A DNA stretch of 29,813 bases from Lachnospiraceae bacterium (GTDB taxonomy: Bacteria; Bacillota_A; Clostridia; Lachnospirales; Lachnospiraceae). The stretch covers positions 1 to 29,813 of the forward strand of contig SFGN01000050.1 in NCBI GenBank assembly GCA_004556565.1, written 5' to 3'. A program made the position numbers and the translations under genes. Below, in pieces: positions 1 through 6,335 of the stretch. The notes beneath the pieces were generated by a model, which was not told the DNA's origin, made no database searches, and worked only from the letters and a program-made list of their open reading frames with translations. The stretch's first letter is position 1. Each line of letters begins with the position of its first letter.

Positions 1-310
1 CCTTCGTATCTGCTTTTTTTATTTTAGGATCAGCAACTACTACAACCCGTGCCTGCTGATCCATTTTTTTAATATGCCGGATGATCCGCTTTTCCTGGCT
101 GATTTAATCTCTGATTCGATCTGGTCTACATCCATCGGCAGCTCTTCTTCCAGTTTTTCCAGCCGGTCCTGCTGCTCTTCAAAACGATCGTCTGAATCCG
201 GAATATTGATTCCATAGTTTATGAGGTTGTAAATGCAAAAGCTGCTTCAGCAGAAAACAAAACCAAGAAAGCACCGAAATCAATTTCACGAAAGAGAAAG
301 TCTATCCAGA

Positions 311-330
311 ATTAGCATGGAAATGCTAAT
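311..330 (+). terminator. 8-bp hairpin after a remnant stop codon
   Basis: ATTAGCAT (311-318) and ATGCTAAT (323-330) are perfect inverted repeats with a GGAA loop, and the stem overlaps the stop of the plus-strand remnant at 313-315. The following run is only TTTG, so termination would be weak. It may be the leftover terminator of the lost gene. Confidence 0.3.
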
Positions 331-352
331 TTGAAACAGGCTTCTAATTTAC

Positions 353-376
353 GTGGATTATACTAGTATGATCCAC
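353..376. repeat. 24-bp near-perfect palindrome centred on ACTAGT
   Basis: Positions 353-376 read the same on both strands except for one T/G pair (359 against 370); the centre is ACTAGT at 362-367. Nine bases of it, TTATACTAG at 358-366, recur as a direct repeat at 480-488. The size and symmetry suit a dimeric regulator or recombinase site; nothing in the window identifies the protein. Confidence 0.45.
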
Positions 377-436
377 CCTAAATAACACTATGTTTCGCTG
401 GTCTGTTTTCCCGATAGCACAGTTGTAAAAGCCTCA

Positions 437-452
437 GCGTAGCCCGCTACGC
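437..452. repeat. short inverted repeat GCGTAG/CTACGC
   Basis: GCGTAG (437-442) and CTACGC (447-452) form a perfect 6-bp stem with a 4-base loop in otherwise non-coding DNA. There is no T-run after it, so it is not an obvious terminator. Its function is unknown. Confidence 0.3.
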
Positions 453-535
453 CTGCGTTAATAAGGTATTTAATGTAGGTTATACTAGGGAATCAAACTC
501 AGACTATCAATCTGTGCCACTTCCAGTATTTTCCC

Positions 536-585
536 TTGATTTTTCTGCGTCCTCTGCATATAATAAGAGTAGGGAAATCCCTACT
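536..585 (+). promoter_or_regulatory. promoter and palindromic operator of the toxin-antitoxin pair
   Basis: TTGATT (536-541) and a consensus TATAAT (559-564) are separated by 17 bases. Immediately downstream, covering the expected start point, is the perfect palindrome AGTAGGGA-AA-TCCCTACT (568-585). Antitoxins of the AbrB fold typically bind their own promoter, so this palindrome is the natural candidate operator. The operator assignment is inference; the promoter match is direct. Confidence 0.65.
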
Positions 586-615
586 TTCCATGTTTCAGAA
601 AGGTGGTGTAAAATC

Positions 616-891
616 ATGTTAGCAAATACGTTTGTAGACAATGCAAAAGTCATGGCAAAGGGTCAGGTCACAATTCCGAAAGATATTCGGGAAGTCCTCG
701 GCGTGGCAAGCGGTGATCGCATTACTTTTATCGTTGAGGGAAACACCGTCCGCATTATCAATTCTGCTGTCTACGCTATGCAGGTGCTTCAAAAAGAGAT
801 GGCCGGAGAAGCGGAACGCGCTGGCTTAACCTCCGATGATGATGTCATGGCGCTTGTGAAAGAATTGAGAAATGAGGACGAGAACGCATGA
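616..891 (+). CDS. AbrB/SpoVT-type antitoxin
   Basis: This is a 91-residue protein whose N-terminal half is a swapped-hairpin AbrB DNA-binding domain: KGQVTIPKDIREVLGV (residues 15-30) followed by a short beta strand pair (DRITFIVEGNTVRII). The C-terminal 40 residues are acidic and would wrap the toxin. I chose the ATG at 616 because AAGGTGG lies about nine bases upstream and the fold begins right after; an in-frame start at 514 lies upstream of the -35/-10 and would add unrelated residues. The stop overlaps the toxin start (ATGA at 888-891), so the two are translationally coupled. The predicted role is to neutralise the PIN toxin and repress the shared promoter. The family is clear; the cognate pairing is inferred from the overlap. 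Confidence 0.85.
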   Translation: MLANTFVDNAKVMAKGQVTIPKDIREVLGVASGDRITFIVEGNTVRIINSAVYAMQVLQKEMAGEAERAGLTSDDDVMALVKELRNEDENA

Positions 892-1289
892 GGGTTTTGA
901 TTGATACCAACGTCCTGATCTCTGCCGCCCTAAGCGCAAACGGCATCCCTTTTCAGGCGTATGTAAAAGCAGCGTCCTATCCCAATCACGGACTGATCTG
1001 TGAGCAGAACGTGGACGAAATGAAGCGGATATTTAACAAAAAATTTCCGAACCGGCTTGCGTCTCTGGATAAATTTCTTTCCATTGCGCTCCTGACTTTG
1101 GAACTGGTTCCGATTCCGACAGAGGAAGATATTTCAGAGGCACAAATCCGTGATGTAAATGACCGCCCGATTCTTCGGGCAGCCATAGAAGCAAAGGCCG
1201 ATGTTTTACTGACCGGCGATAAAGATTTTTTAGAATCCGGCGTGAAAAATCCAATGATTATGACACCGGCTGAATTTCTCCAATACTGA
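888..1289 (+). CDS. PIN-domain toxin (putative RNase), COG1569-like
   Basis: This is a 133-residue PIN-domain protein, the usual length for the family. The acidic metal-binding residues are visible: D6 in LIDTN, E44 in the NVDEM segment, D89/D92 in RDVNDRPIL, and D111/D113 in TGDKDF. PIN toxins are Mg2+-dependent ribonucleases that arrest translation; whether this one cuts tRNA, rRNA or mRNA cannot be read from sequence. Its ATG overlaps the antitoxin stop by four bases, and a strong terminator follows within ten bases, making a self-contained two-gene cassette. Such cassettes often stabilise integrative elements, which fits the junction at about 1515-1530. All catalytic residues appear intact, so I expect an active toxin. 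Confidence 0.85.
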   Translation: MRVLIDTNVLISAALSANGIPFQAYVKAASYPNHGLICEQNVDEMKRIFNKKFPNRLASLDKFLSIALLTLELVPIPTEEDISEAQIRDVNDRPILRAAIEAKADVLLTGDKDFLESGVKNPMIMTPAEFLQY

Positions 1290-1295
1290 AACGGC

Positions 1296-1339
1296 GCGGA
1301 GCCGGAAACCTGTGAAACGGTTCCCGGCTCCGCATTTTT
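1296..1339 (+). terminator. strong rho-independent terminator after the toxin gene
   Basis: A 15-base arm (1296-1310) pairs with 1319-1333 with a single mismatch across an 8-base loop, and ATTTTT follows at 1334-1339. It begins six bases after the toxin stop and closes the toxin-antitoxin transcript. Confidence 0.85.
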
Positions 1340-1451
1340 ACATCTGCTCAACCTCATTTTTCAGCATACGTTTGATCTTGTTCTCGTAGCGTGAAAAATG
1401 CTCTAAGTGTTGCTTCATTAACCATGAGAAAAAATCGTGATTAAGAAGTCA
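1338..1451 (-). pseudogene. C-terminal remnant of an unrecognised gene
   Basis: On the minus strand an open frame from the stop codon at 1449-1451 to a stop at 1338-1340 encodes HDFFSWLMKQHLEHFSRYEN and a basic end finishing VEQM. From the first ATG (1418) it is only 26 residues. The composition is protein-like, and the end abuts the terminator of the toxin cassette. The upstream stop lies inside the second arm of the inverted repeat at 1450-1461, so the 5' part of the gene appears to have been lost at that repeat. I do not recognise the family. Confidence 0.35.
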
Positions 1452-1461
1452 CTTAGAGCAT
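1398..1461. repeat. 12-bp perfect inverted repeat, 40-bp spacer
   Basis: ATGCTCTAAGTG (1398-1409) is repeated in inverse as CACTTAGAGCAT (1450-1461). The first arm lies inside the remnant coding frame; the second ends about 60 bases before the miaB break. It could be a recombinase arm site, the end of a small element, or a footprint of rearrangement. Confidence 0.5.
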
Positions 1462-1514
1462 ATAACACCGGGAAAAACCTTATATTTACTGATATTCTGC
1501 AAGGTCTGTTTTAC

Positions 1515-1691
1515 TCACACAATAGGACACCCGAATGTTATGACTGCCGCACTCAGAGGACGTCCCAGTTTATCACTTATCTGTTTTATATACTTACGTA
1601 ATTTTGCTATATAATAATACTGCCGCTTAGGCTCTTGTGCCGGCGGTTCCATATTTAAGTCAATTTTCCCGAAATCAATAAATTCCCGCAT
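1515..1691 (-). pseudogene. miaB 5' fragment, cut off after the first Cys codon
   Basis: The peptide has the lead-in that precedes the MiaB N-terminal domain in clostridia: a PPAQEPKRQYYYI stretch, then GRPLSAAVITFGC. In MiaB, TFGC is followed by QMN and the rest of the N-terminal domain and radical-SAM domain; here it is followed by P-I-V and a stop at 1515-1517. MiaB (tRNA-2-methylthio-N6-isopentenyladenosine synthase) is normally about 440-480 residues, so only about 12% remains. The likely start is the second ATG (1691), seven bases after AAGGTG; an ATG at 1697 is too close to that site. The upstream gene order (DUF896, fthC, DUF4250) is the usual miaB neighbourhood, which supports the call. 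The rest of miaB may lie to the left of the window beyond an insertion. Confidence 0.65.
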
Positions 1692-1718
1692 GTTCATTCA
1701 CCTTTCCAAACATAATAA

Positions 1719-1901
1719 TCAGACAAACTGATTCCGTTGTGCATCATATTCATAATCAATAGATGCCAGTTTTTCTTCCAGTTCTTGCCTGGAAAGCTTC
1801 ATTTCCATACAAAGTTCATCCAGGTTGGGATAAAAATCTCTTAGTTTTGTATTGATAACGCTTAAAAGCATTACCGGGTCTGAAGGTACATTATTCAACA
1901 T
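1719..1901 (-). CDS. DUF4250 protein
   Basis: This is a 60-residue protein matching the DUF4250 pattern: a DPVMLLSVINTKLRDFYPNL core (residues 8-27) followed by a helix with LCMEMKLSRQELEEKLASID that resembles a helix-turn-helix. The family is small, of unknown function, and common in Firmicutes. Its ATG overlaps the end of fthC by 11 bases, and miaB starts 27 bases beyond its stop, so it is part of the DUF896-fthC-DUF4250-miaB operon. No function should be assigned beyond the family name. Confidence 0.8.
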   Translation of the reverse strand: MLNNVPSDPVMLLSVINTKLRDFYPNLDELCMEMKLSRQELEEKLASIDYEYDAQRNQFV

Positions 1902-2460
1902 GTTTCCATAATCCTTTCTCTGTTATTATTGTTTCTACGCATATATCATGAGGCTGAGACACAATCTCATCAACACATTGCAGTGAATATGCGATTGCAA
2001 GTTTTTTCAAAGAGGGGTGTTTCTGAAGATAGGTATCGTAAAAGCCCTTTCCGTACCCGATCCGGTTTCCTTTTCTGTCAAATGCGACTCCCGGCAGGAT
2101 GACAAGCCCCCGGCTTCCGTCCGCCGGATTTCTGTCTGTCGGTTCCAAAATCCCCTGATACCCGGCCGACACATCCTGAAAGCTATCTATGTAGTGGAAT
2201 TCCATCTCATGTCCTCCGGTCACGAGAGGTACAGCAACCTTTTTTCCCGATTTCCAGGCTGATTTCATAATTACTGATGTCGCTGTTTCTTCCGGAGTGG
2301 AAATATAACAATATATTTCTTCTGCATTGCGAAACAAGGGATGCTTAAGCACCTGTTCTGTAATCTGCCTGTCATAGTATTCCCTCTTTTCCTGCGGCAG
2401 TTCTCTCCTGAGCAGACGTATCCGCTTTCTAATTTCCTTTTTTGTTTCCAAATTTCTCAC
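1891..2460 (-). CDS. fthC: 5-formyltetrahydrofolate cyclo-ligase
   Basis: This ATP-dependent enzyme converts 5-formyl-THF to 5,10-methenyl-THF and recycles this folate storage form in the cytosol. The 189 residues match the family length. A basic N-terminal helix (KKEIRKRIRLLRRELP) contributes to nucleotide binding, and RIGYGKGFYDTYL (133-145) is the signature loop that binds ATP and folate. The frame opens at a GTG (2458-2460) that overlaps the DUF896 gene by 32 bases. A TTG three codons further in, just after GGGTGAG, is an equally good start; both keep the whole domain. Downstream it overlaps DUF4250 by 11 bases, consistent with coupled translation. Confidence 0.9.
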   Translation of the reverse strand: MRNLETKKEIRKRIRLLRRELPQEKREYYDRQITEQVLKHPLFRNAEEIYCYISTPEETATSVIMKSAWKSGKKVAVPLVTGGHEMEFHYIDSFQDVSAGYQGILEPTDRNPADGSRGLVILPGVAFDRKGNRIGYGKGFYDTYLQKHPSLKKLAIAYSLQCVDEIVSQPHDICVETIITEKGLWKHVE

Positions 2461-2650
2461 CCAGATTTACCACTGTTCCATCCTCTTCCTGGACATCAAT
2501 CTGATCCAGCTGTCCGCGCAGATTCCGGCGTATCGCATCAAGATATTCCTGACGCAGCATTTTCTGTTCTTTCGCCTCAGCGTCTGTCAGCCCCTCTGCT
2601 TTTGATTTCCTATATAACTCATTAATACGTTTTATCTTCTGGCTATCCAT
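2429..2650 (-). CDS. DUF896 (YnzC/UPF0291) protein
   Basis: This is a 73-residue protein. Residues 1-50 form the two-helix hairpin of the family (KIKRINELYRKSKAEGLTDA, then EQKMLRQEYLDAIRRNLRGQL), followed by a short acidic tail with VVNLGEKFGN. YnzC-type proteins are small cytosolic helical proteins of unknown function, some linked to the SOS operon in Bacillus. The start ATG has GGAGAG eight bases upstream. It is the first gene of the fthC operon, with an inverted repeat (2674-2702) between it and the preceding gene. The family is clear; the function is unknown. Confidence 0.85.
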   Translation of the reverse strand: MDSQKIKRINELYRKSKAEGLTDAEAKEQKMLRQEYLDAIRRNLRGQLDQIDVQEEDGTVVNLGEKFGNKKGN

Positions 2651-2673
2651 AATTTACTCTCCATCATAATTGG

Positions 2674-2702
2674 GACAGAGCAGAAAACATTTCCGCTCTG
2701 TC
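2674..2702 (-). repeat. 8-bp inverted repeat between the anchored protein and DUF896
   Basis: GACAGAGC (2674-2681) and its inverse GCTCTGTC (2695-2702) enclose 13 bases. On the minus strand it begins at the stop codon of the upstream gene. The bases after it are CCCAATT rather than a T-run, so it may slow or process the transcript rather than terminate it. Confidence 0.45.
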
Positions 2703-3069
2703 AGCTTGAATAATTTTCTAAAAATGCATACAGCTCTTTTTCTGTTTCTATATACTTGCCTTCCTGTATTTCCCCCTGCACTTCCCCGGGAAGTGAGGTG
2801 AGGGAAATATTTGTCAGCTGATAAAGCGTGGTTTTATCATTCAAAAAAACCGCCACATATCCGTGAAGCTCACAGAGATAAAAGCCTTCATTTGTATCCG
2901 CATCACTTTTGGCTGTCAGGATATCCTCAGACTGCCTGTCCTTTTCAAGAGCCTCCTGCTCCTGCTGCTTCGCAGATACATACCGGTAGCTTACCTGATA
3001 TCCGATGCCAAGTAAAGTAATAGAAATAAAAACTGCCGCAAAAAAACCGATACGATATTTTGTATTCAC
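2701..3069 (-). CDS. small membrane-anchored protein with a BofC-C-like tail
   Basis: From the GTG at 3067-3069, which has AAGGGGGA five bases upstream, this is 122 residues. An ATG at 3114 in the same frame would add 15 residues but has only a distant AAAGGA. One hydrophobic segment near the N-terminus (YRIGFFAAVFISITLLGIGY) anchors the protein with the rest outside. A glutamine- and glutamate-rich linker follows. The last 60 residues (YLCELHGYVAVFLNDKTTLY, then SLPGEVQGEIQEGKYIETE) resemble the C-terminal domain of BofC, which regulates SpoIVB signalling during sporulation. The resemblance is from memory of the pattern and is tentative. It lies 64 bases after the SpoVB-like flippase, on the same strand. 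Confidence 0.6.
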   Translation of the reverse strand: MNTKYRIGFFAAVFISITLLGIGYQVSYRYVSAKQQEQEALEKDRQSEDILTAKSDADTNEGFYLCELHGYVAVFLNDKTTLYQLTNISLTSLPGEVQGEIQEGKYIETEKELYAFLENYSS

Positions 3070-3133
3070 AAGGATTCCCCCTTTTTCATACAGTATCGGC
3101 TTTTTTTCATACATTTATTCTTTATTATTTCCT

Positions 3134-4807
3134 TTATCTTGTCAGCAGGTGAAACTTTTTGACAAGTCCAAGAAGCCGTCCTCCCATCGGGAGCATCAGT
3201 ATTTCTTCCTCGGTCAGGACGCCAAATTTCAGAATTCCGACCGCATATACGACAACCGCGATCATAATTGCAATGATTACAGGAATAAAACGTCCGCCAA
3301 TCAGTTTATCAAACAGATGATAGACGCCAAAAGCTGCCACCCCCATAATTCCTGCCGCAGCCAACGGAAGGAGAAACGTCTTCTTTATCTCCTGCCGATA
3401 TCCGCATGTATTGTAGATATCTCTCATATTCAGTATACACATACAGATAGAAAATACAATATTGCTTCCCACAAGTGCAAAGATATTCCATTTGAATACA
3501 CCAAGCATCAAAAACAAAGCGGCAAGATGTATCACCAGTGAAATGCCTGCATTCCTTGCCGGAGCCGCCATCTGATCAAGTCCCTGTAGAATGGAATTAG
3601 TTACTGTAGACAGGCAGTAAAGGATAACCGTGACCGCCCCCGCCGCCAGCAATGCCGCCGGAGTAAAGGAAGCATCTCCGTAAATAAATACCATAATCGG
3701 AGAAGCAAGCACTACAAAGCCTGCGAAACACGGAATCGCAATCAGCATAGTCAGTCTGATAGTCTGTTCTATTTTCCCGTGAATTTGCCCTTTCTTACCG
3801 GCTGCAACAGCAGCCGCCAGACTGGAAATAACAGAGGCGGCAAGTCCGTTTGCCATAGCAAGCGGGACATTTATCAGCGTATTATACTTTCCGGTATAAA
3901 TCCCCTGTAAAGCCATATATTCTTTTTCGGTGTATCCCTGCATTACCATAATTTTATTAAATATCGTCAGATCCAGTATCTGATTAATATTATATATCGC
4001 AGTGCTGAAAATAACCGGTGCTATCGTTATCAACAGAATTTTTAAAATTCTCCGATAGCTTTCCCGATGGCGGGACTTATCTTTTTGCAGCTGTTTTTTC
4101 AGTATGCCATGATAGGCATAAAATACAAAAAGCAAAAACAACAGGGCGAACAACGCACCGCCGACTGTCCCCAATGTTCCGCCTGCCGCACCATAAGCAG
4201 GTCCTAAAAGCTCTTCGCCGGCTTTTTCCCCGGCTTTAGTCCCCATTTTGAATAGAACGCTTGCCCCCGCTATGCTGACAACGGCATTGACGACCTGTTC
4301 AATGATCTGGGATACTGCCGTCGGAATCATCGTTCCCAATCCCTGGAAATATCCGCGCAGCACACCGAGCACAGCTACGATAAACAGCCCCGATGCCAGT
4401 ACTTTCAGCGCATATGCACTCAAAGGCGACTCCATAATATGTACGGAAATGAAATCGGCTCCGAAAAATATCAGAAGCGCAATGGCAATCCCTACTATGA
4501 CTGAAAATACCATAGAGCATATAAATACCCGGAATGCATTCCTTCTCTGTCGTTTTGCCATCCTCTCTGAAACCAGCTTCGATACGGCTGTCGGAAGGCT
4601 GAAAGACGAAAGCATCAGTGCCATTGCATACACTTCATACGCATATCCGTAAAACCCGTTTCCGGCATCTCCCAGAATATTTGTCAGCGGAATCCGATAC
4701 AAAACACCGATGACCTTTGTCATTACCATCGCGATTGCAAGAATCATTCCCTGCATCAGAAAATCATCATTTTTTTCTTTTGTTTTTTGTGGTTGTTTCT
4801 CTGACAT
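3134..4807 (-). CDS. SpoVB-like polysaccharide/lipid flippase (MOP superfamily)
   Basis: This is a 557-residue integral membrane protein with about 14 hydrophobic segments, typical of the polysaccharide-transport branch of the MOP superfamily that includes SpoVB and MurJ. Features include the N-terminal ILAIAMVMTKVIGVLYRIPL segment and GDAGNGFYGYAYEVY just after it, a hallmark of SpoVB-type proteins. The predicted role is moving lipid-linked wall or polysaccharide precursors across the membrane; SpoVB acts in spore cortex synthesis. The start is the ATG at 4807, six bases after GGAG; a GTG four codons earlier touches the ybeY stop and lacks a spaced ribosome site. It follows ybeY by 11 bases, so it is probably the last member of the yqfC-yqfD-phoH-ybeY transcript. 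The exact substrate is not determinable here. Confidence 0.85.
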   Translation of the reverse strand: MSEKQPQKTKEKNDDFLMQGMILAIAMVMTKVIGVLYRIPLTNILGDAGNGFYGYAYEVYAMALMLSSFSLPTAVSKLVSERMAKRQRRNAFRVFICSMVFSVIVGIAIALLIFFGADFISVHIMESPLSAYALKVLASGLFIVAVLGVLRGYFQGLGTMIPTAVSQIIEQVVNAVVSIAGASVLFKMGTKAGEKAGEELLGPAYGAAGGTLGTVGGALFALLFLLFVFYAYHGILKKQLQKDKSRHRESYRRILKILLITIAPVIFSTAIYNINQILDLTIFNKIMVMQGYTEKEYMALQGIYTGKYNTLINVPLAMANGLAASVISSLAAAVAAGKKGQIHGKIEQTIRLTMLIAIPCFAGFVVLASPIMVFIYGDASFTPAALLAAGAVTVILYCLSTVTNSILQGLDQMAAPARNAGISLVIHLAALFLMLGVFKWNIFALVGSNIVFSICMCILNMRDIYNTCGYRQEIKKTFLLPLAAAGIMGVAAFGVYHLFDKLIGGRFIPVIIAIMIAVVVYAVGILKFGVLTEEEILMLPMGGRLLGLVKKFHLLTR

Positions 4808-4818
4808 CTTAATCTCCA

Positions 4819-5325
4819 CTACCTGGTAATCTCTATTTGTTCAAGGATCTCTCTTTGTTTCTGCTCCATAACCAGACGTTCATCGTCTTCCATATGGTCA
4901 TATCCTAACAGATGAAGCATACTGTGTGCCACAAGGAATGCAAACTCCCTGCGCGGCGTATGTCCGTAGGCTTCTGACTGTTCCAGGACCTTTTCCACGG
5001 AAATGACTATATCCCCAAGCATCAGCTCTCCCGTCTCGGGATTGAATGAATCTTCTGCATGCTCATTTTCAAAAATCGAAAAATCTCCCGGTGTCTCAAA
5101 TTCCTGCATAGGGAAAGAGAGAACATCAGTCGGACGGTCAATCTGCCGGAAATTCCGGTTCATTTCGCAAATATTTTCGTTATCAGTCAAAAGCAGATTT
5201 ACTTCTGCCTCGTAGGGGCATTCTTCATAATCCAGAGCTGCATCCACTACAAGCTGCGCCGTTTCCTCAACGGAAAACGGCAGGCTTTCTGTACCTTCTG
5301 CCTCTATTTCCATAAATAAACTCAT
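4819..5325 (-). CDS. ybeY: endoribonuclease YbeY
   Basis: This is a 168-residue YbeY/UPF0054 metalloprotein involved in 16S rRNA 3'-end maturation and ribosome quality control. The zinc-binding signature HSMLHLLGYDH is at residues 134-144, giving ligands H134, H138 and H144, and NRNFRQIDRPTDVLSFP (56-72) is the conserved strand region before it. The ATG at 5325 overlaps the phoH stop as ATGA and has GAGG upstream; the open frame runs 46 codons further but that part is phoH read out of frame. The phoH-ybeY pairing is highly conserved across bacteria and supports the call. Confidence 0.95.
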   Translation of the reverse strand: MSLFMEIEAEGTESLPFSVEETAQLVVDAALDYEECPYEAEVNLLLTDNENICEMNRNFRQIDRPTDVLSFPMQEFETPGDFSIFENEHAEDSFNPETGELMLGDIVISVEKVLEQSEAYGHTPRREFAFLVAHSMLHLLGYDHMEDDERLVMEQKQREILEQIEITR

Positions 5326-6335
5326 ACGCGTTTCCTCTTTCCGTTCCCTGCCGAAGGACGTTTTGCTTTTCTCTCGGTTTCTTTCTTTTCGTATTCTTCG
5401 TAAGCCATGACAATTTTCTGTACAAGCGGATGACGCACGACATCCTTTCCGGTAAGACAGCATATCTGAATATCTTCAATATTCTTTAGCACCCGGACAG
5501 CCACATCCAACCCGGAGACAGAACCTGCAGGAAGATCCTTCTGTGAGGCATCACCTGTAATCACTACCTTTGAGCCGAAACCGATACGCGTAAGAAACAT
5601 CTTCATCTGGGCAGGTGTTGTGTTCTGCGCTTCATCCAGAATGATAAATGCATTGTCCAGTGTGCGTCCTCTCATATAAGCAAGAGGAGCAACCTCAATC
5701 AGCCCTTTTTCGGAATTTTTCTGAAAGCTCTCAGCTCCCATTATCTGATAAAGTGCATCATAAAGCGGACGCAGATAAGGATCTATCTTACTTTGGAGAT
5801 CCCCGGGAAGAAATCCCAGCTTTTCCCCTGCTTCGATTGCAGGGCGCGTCAGGATGATCCGCCCGACTTCATTGCTTTTAAACGCAGTAATTGCCATTGC
5901 CATTGCAAGATAAGTTTTACCCGTTCCTGCAGGTCCGATCCCGAAAGTAATCATGCTGCTTCGGATTGCATCCACGTATTTTTTCTGACCGAGAGTCTTC
6001 GGCTTGATTGGTCTGCCCTGTAAGGTATGGCAGATAAGGTCCTTATCAATTTCAACCAGTTCCTGTTCCTGATCGTCAAATACAAGAGAAATCGCATAGT
6101 CAACATTCTGTTCTGTTATCACATTACCGCGCTTTGACAATTCCGTAAGCTGTCTCAGAACCCGCTGCGCCTTCTCGGCAGAAGACTGCTCACCAATGAT
6201 TTTGACCGATTCGTCTCTGGCGATCAGCGTAACATGGAAAGTGCGCTCAATCTTTTTCGCGTGTGCATCAAACTGGCCGAACACATTGTTCTCATGCCGG
6301 GCCGGTATGTCAATCATCAGTTCCTGTAGACTCAT
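5322..6335 (-). CDS. phoH: PhoH family ATPase
   Basis: This is a 337-residue cytosolic protein with an N-terminal KH-like region followed by a P-loop ATPase core. The Walker A motif GPAGTGKT is at residues 134-141, the Walker B/DEAQ motif at 231-237 (IILDEAQ), and the GDASQKDLP motif follows. PhoH proteins are RNA-associated ATPases or helicases that work with YbeY, encoded by the next gene here with a 4-base overlap. The ATG at 6335 was chosen because family members begin close to it and AAAGGA lies about nine bases upstream; a TTG eleven codons earlier extends into yqfD. The start overlaps the yqfD end by 26 bases. The tail is very basic (KRPSAGNGKRKRV). Confidence 0.93.
   Translation of the reverse strand: MSLQELMIDIPARHENNVFGQFDAHAKKIERTFHVTLIARDESVKIIGEQSSAEKAQRVLRQLTELSKRGNVITEQNVDYAISLVFDDQEQELVEIDKDLICHTLQGRPIKPKTLGQKKYVDAIRSSMITFGIGPAGTGKTYLAMAMAITAFKSNEVGRIILTRPAIEAGEKLGFLPGDLQSKIDPYLRPLYDALYQIMGAESFQKNSEKGLIEVAPLAYMRGRTLDNAFIILDEAQNTTPAQMKMFLTRIGFGSKVVITGDASQKDLPAGSVSGLDVAVRVLKNIEDIQICCLTGKDVVRHPLVQKIVMAYEEYEKKETERKAKRPSAGNGKRKRV

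Larger units (their letters stand above)
1..535. other. gene-poor remnant region with protein-tail fragments
   Basis: No intact gene is visible here. On the minus strand an open stretch from about 240 down to a stop at 40-42 encodes a charged, coiled-coil-like tail (EEQQDRLEKLEEELPMD followed by a basic end). On the plus strand a separate frame from 196 to a stop at 313-315 encodes a lysine-rich tail (VVNAKAASAENKTKK then a basic end). The two overlap head to head, so at most one is intact, and a breakpoint near 196-240 is likely. I do not recognise either family. The mix of broken tails, palindromes and an adjacent toxin-antitoxin pair is what the decayed end of an integrative element usually looks like; that reading is inference. 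Confidence 0.4.
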
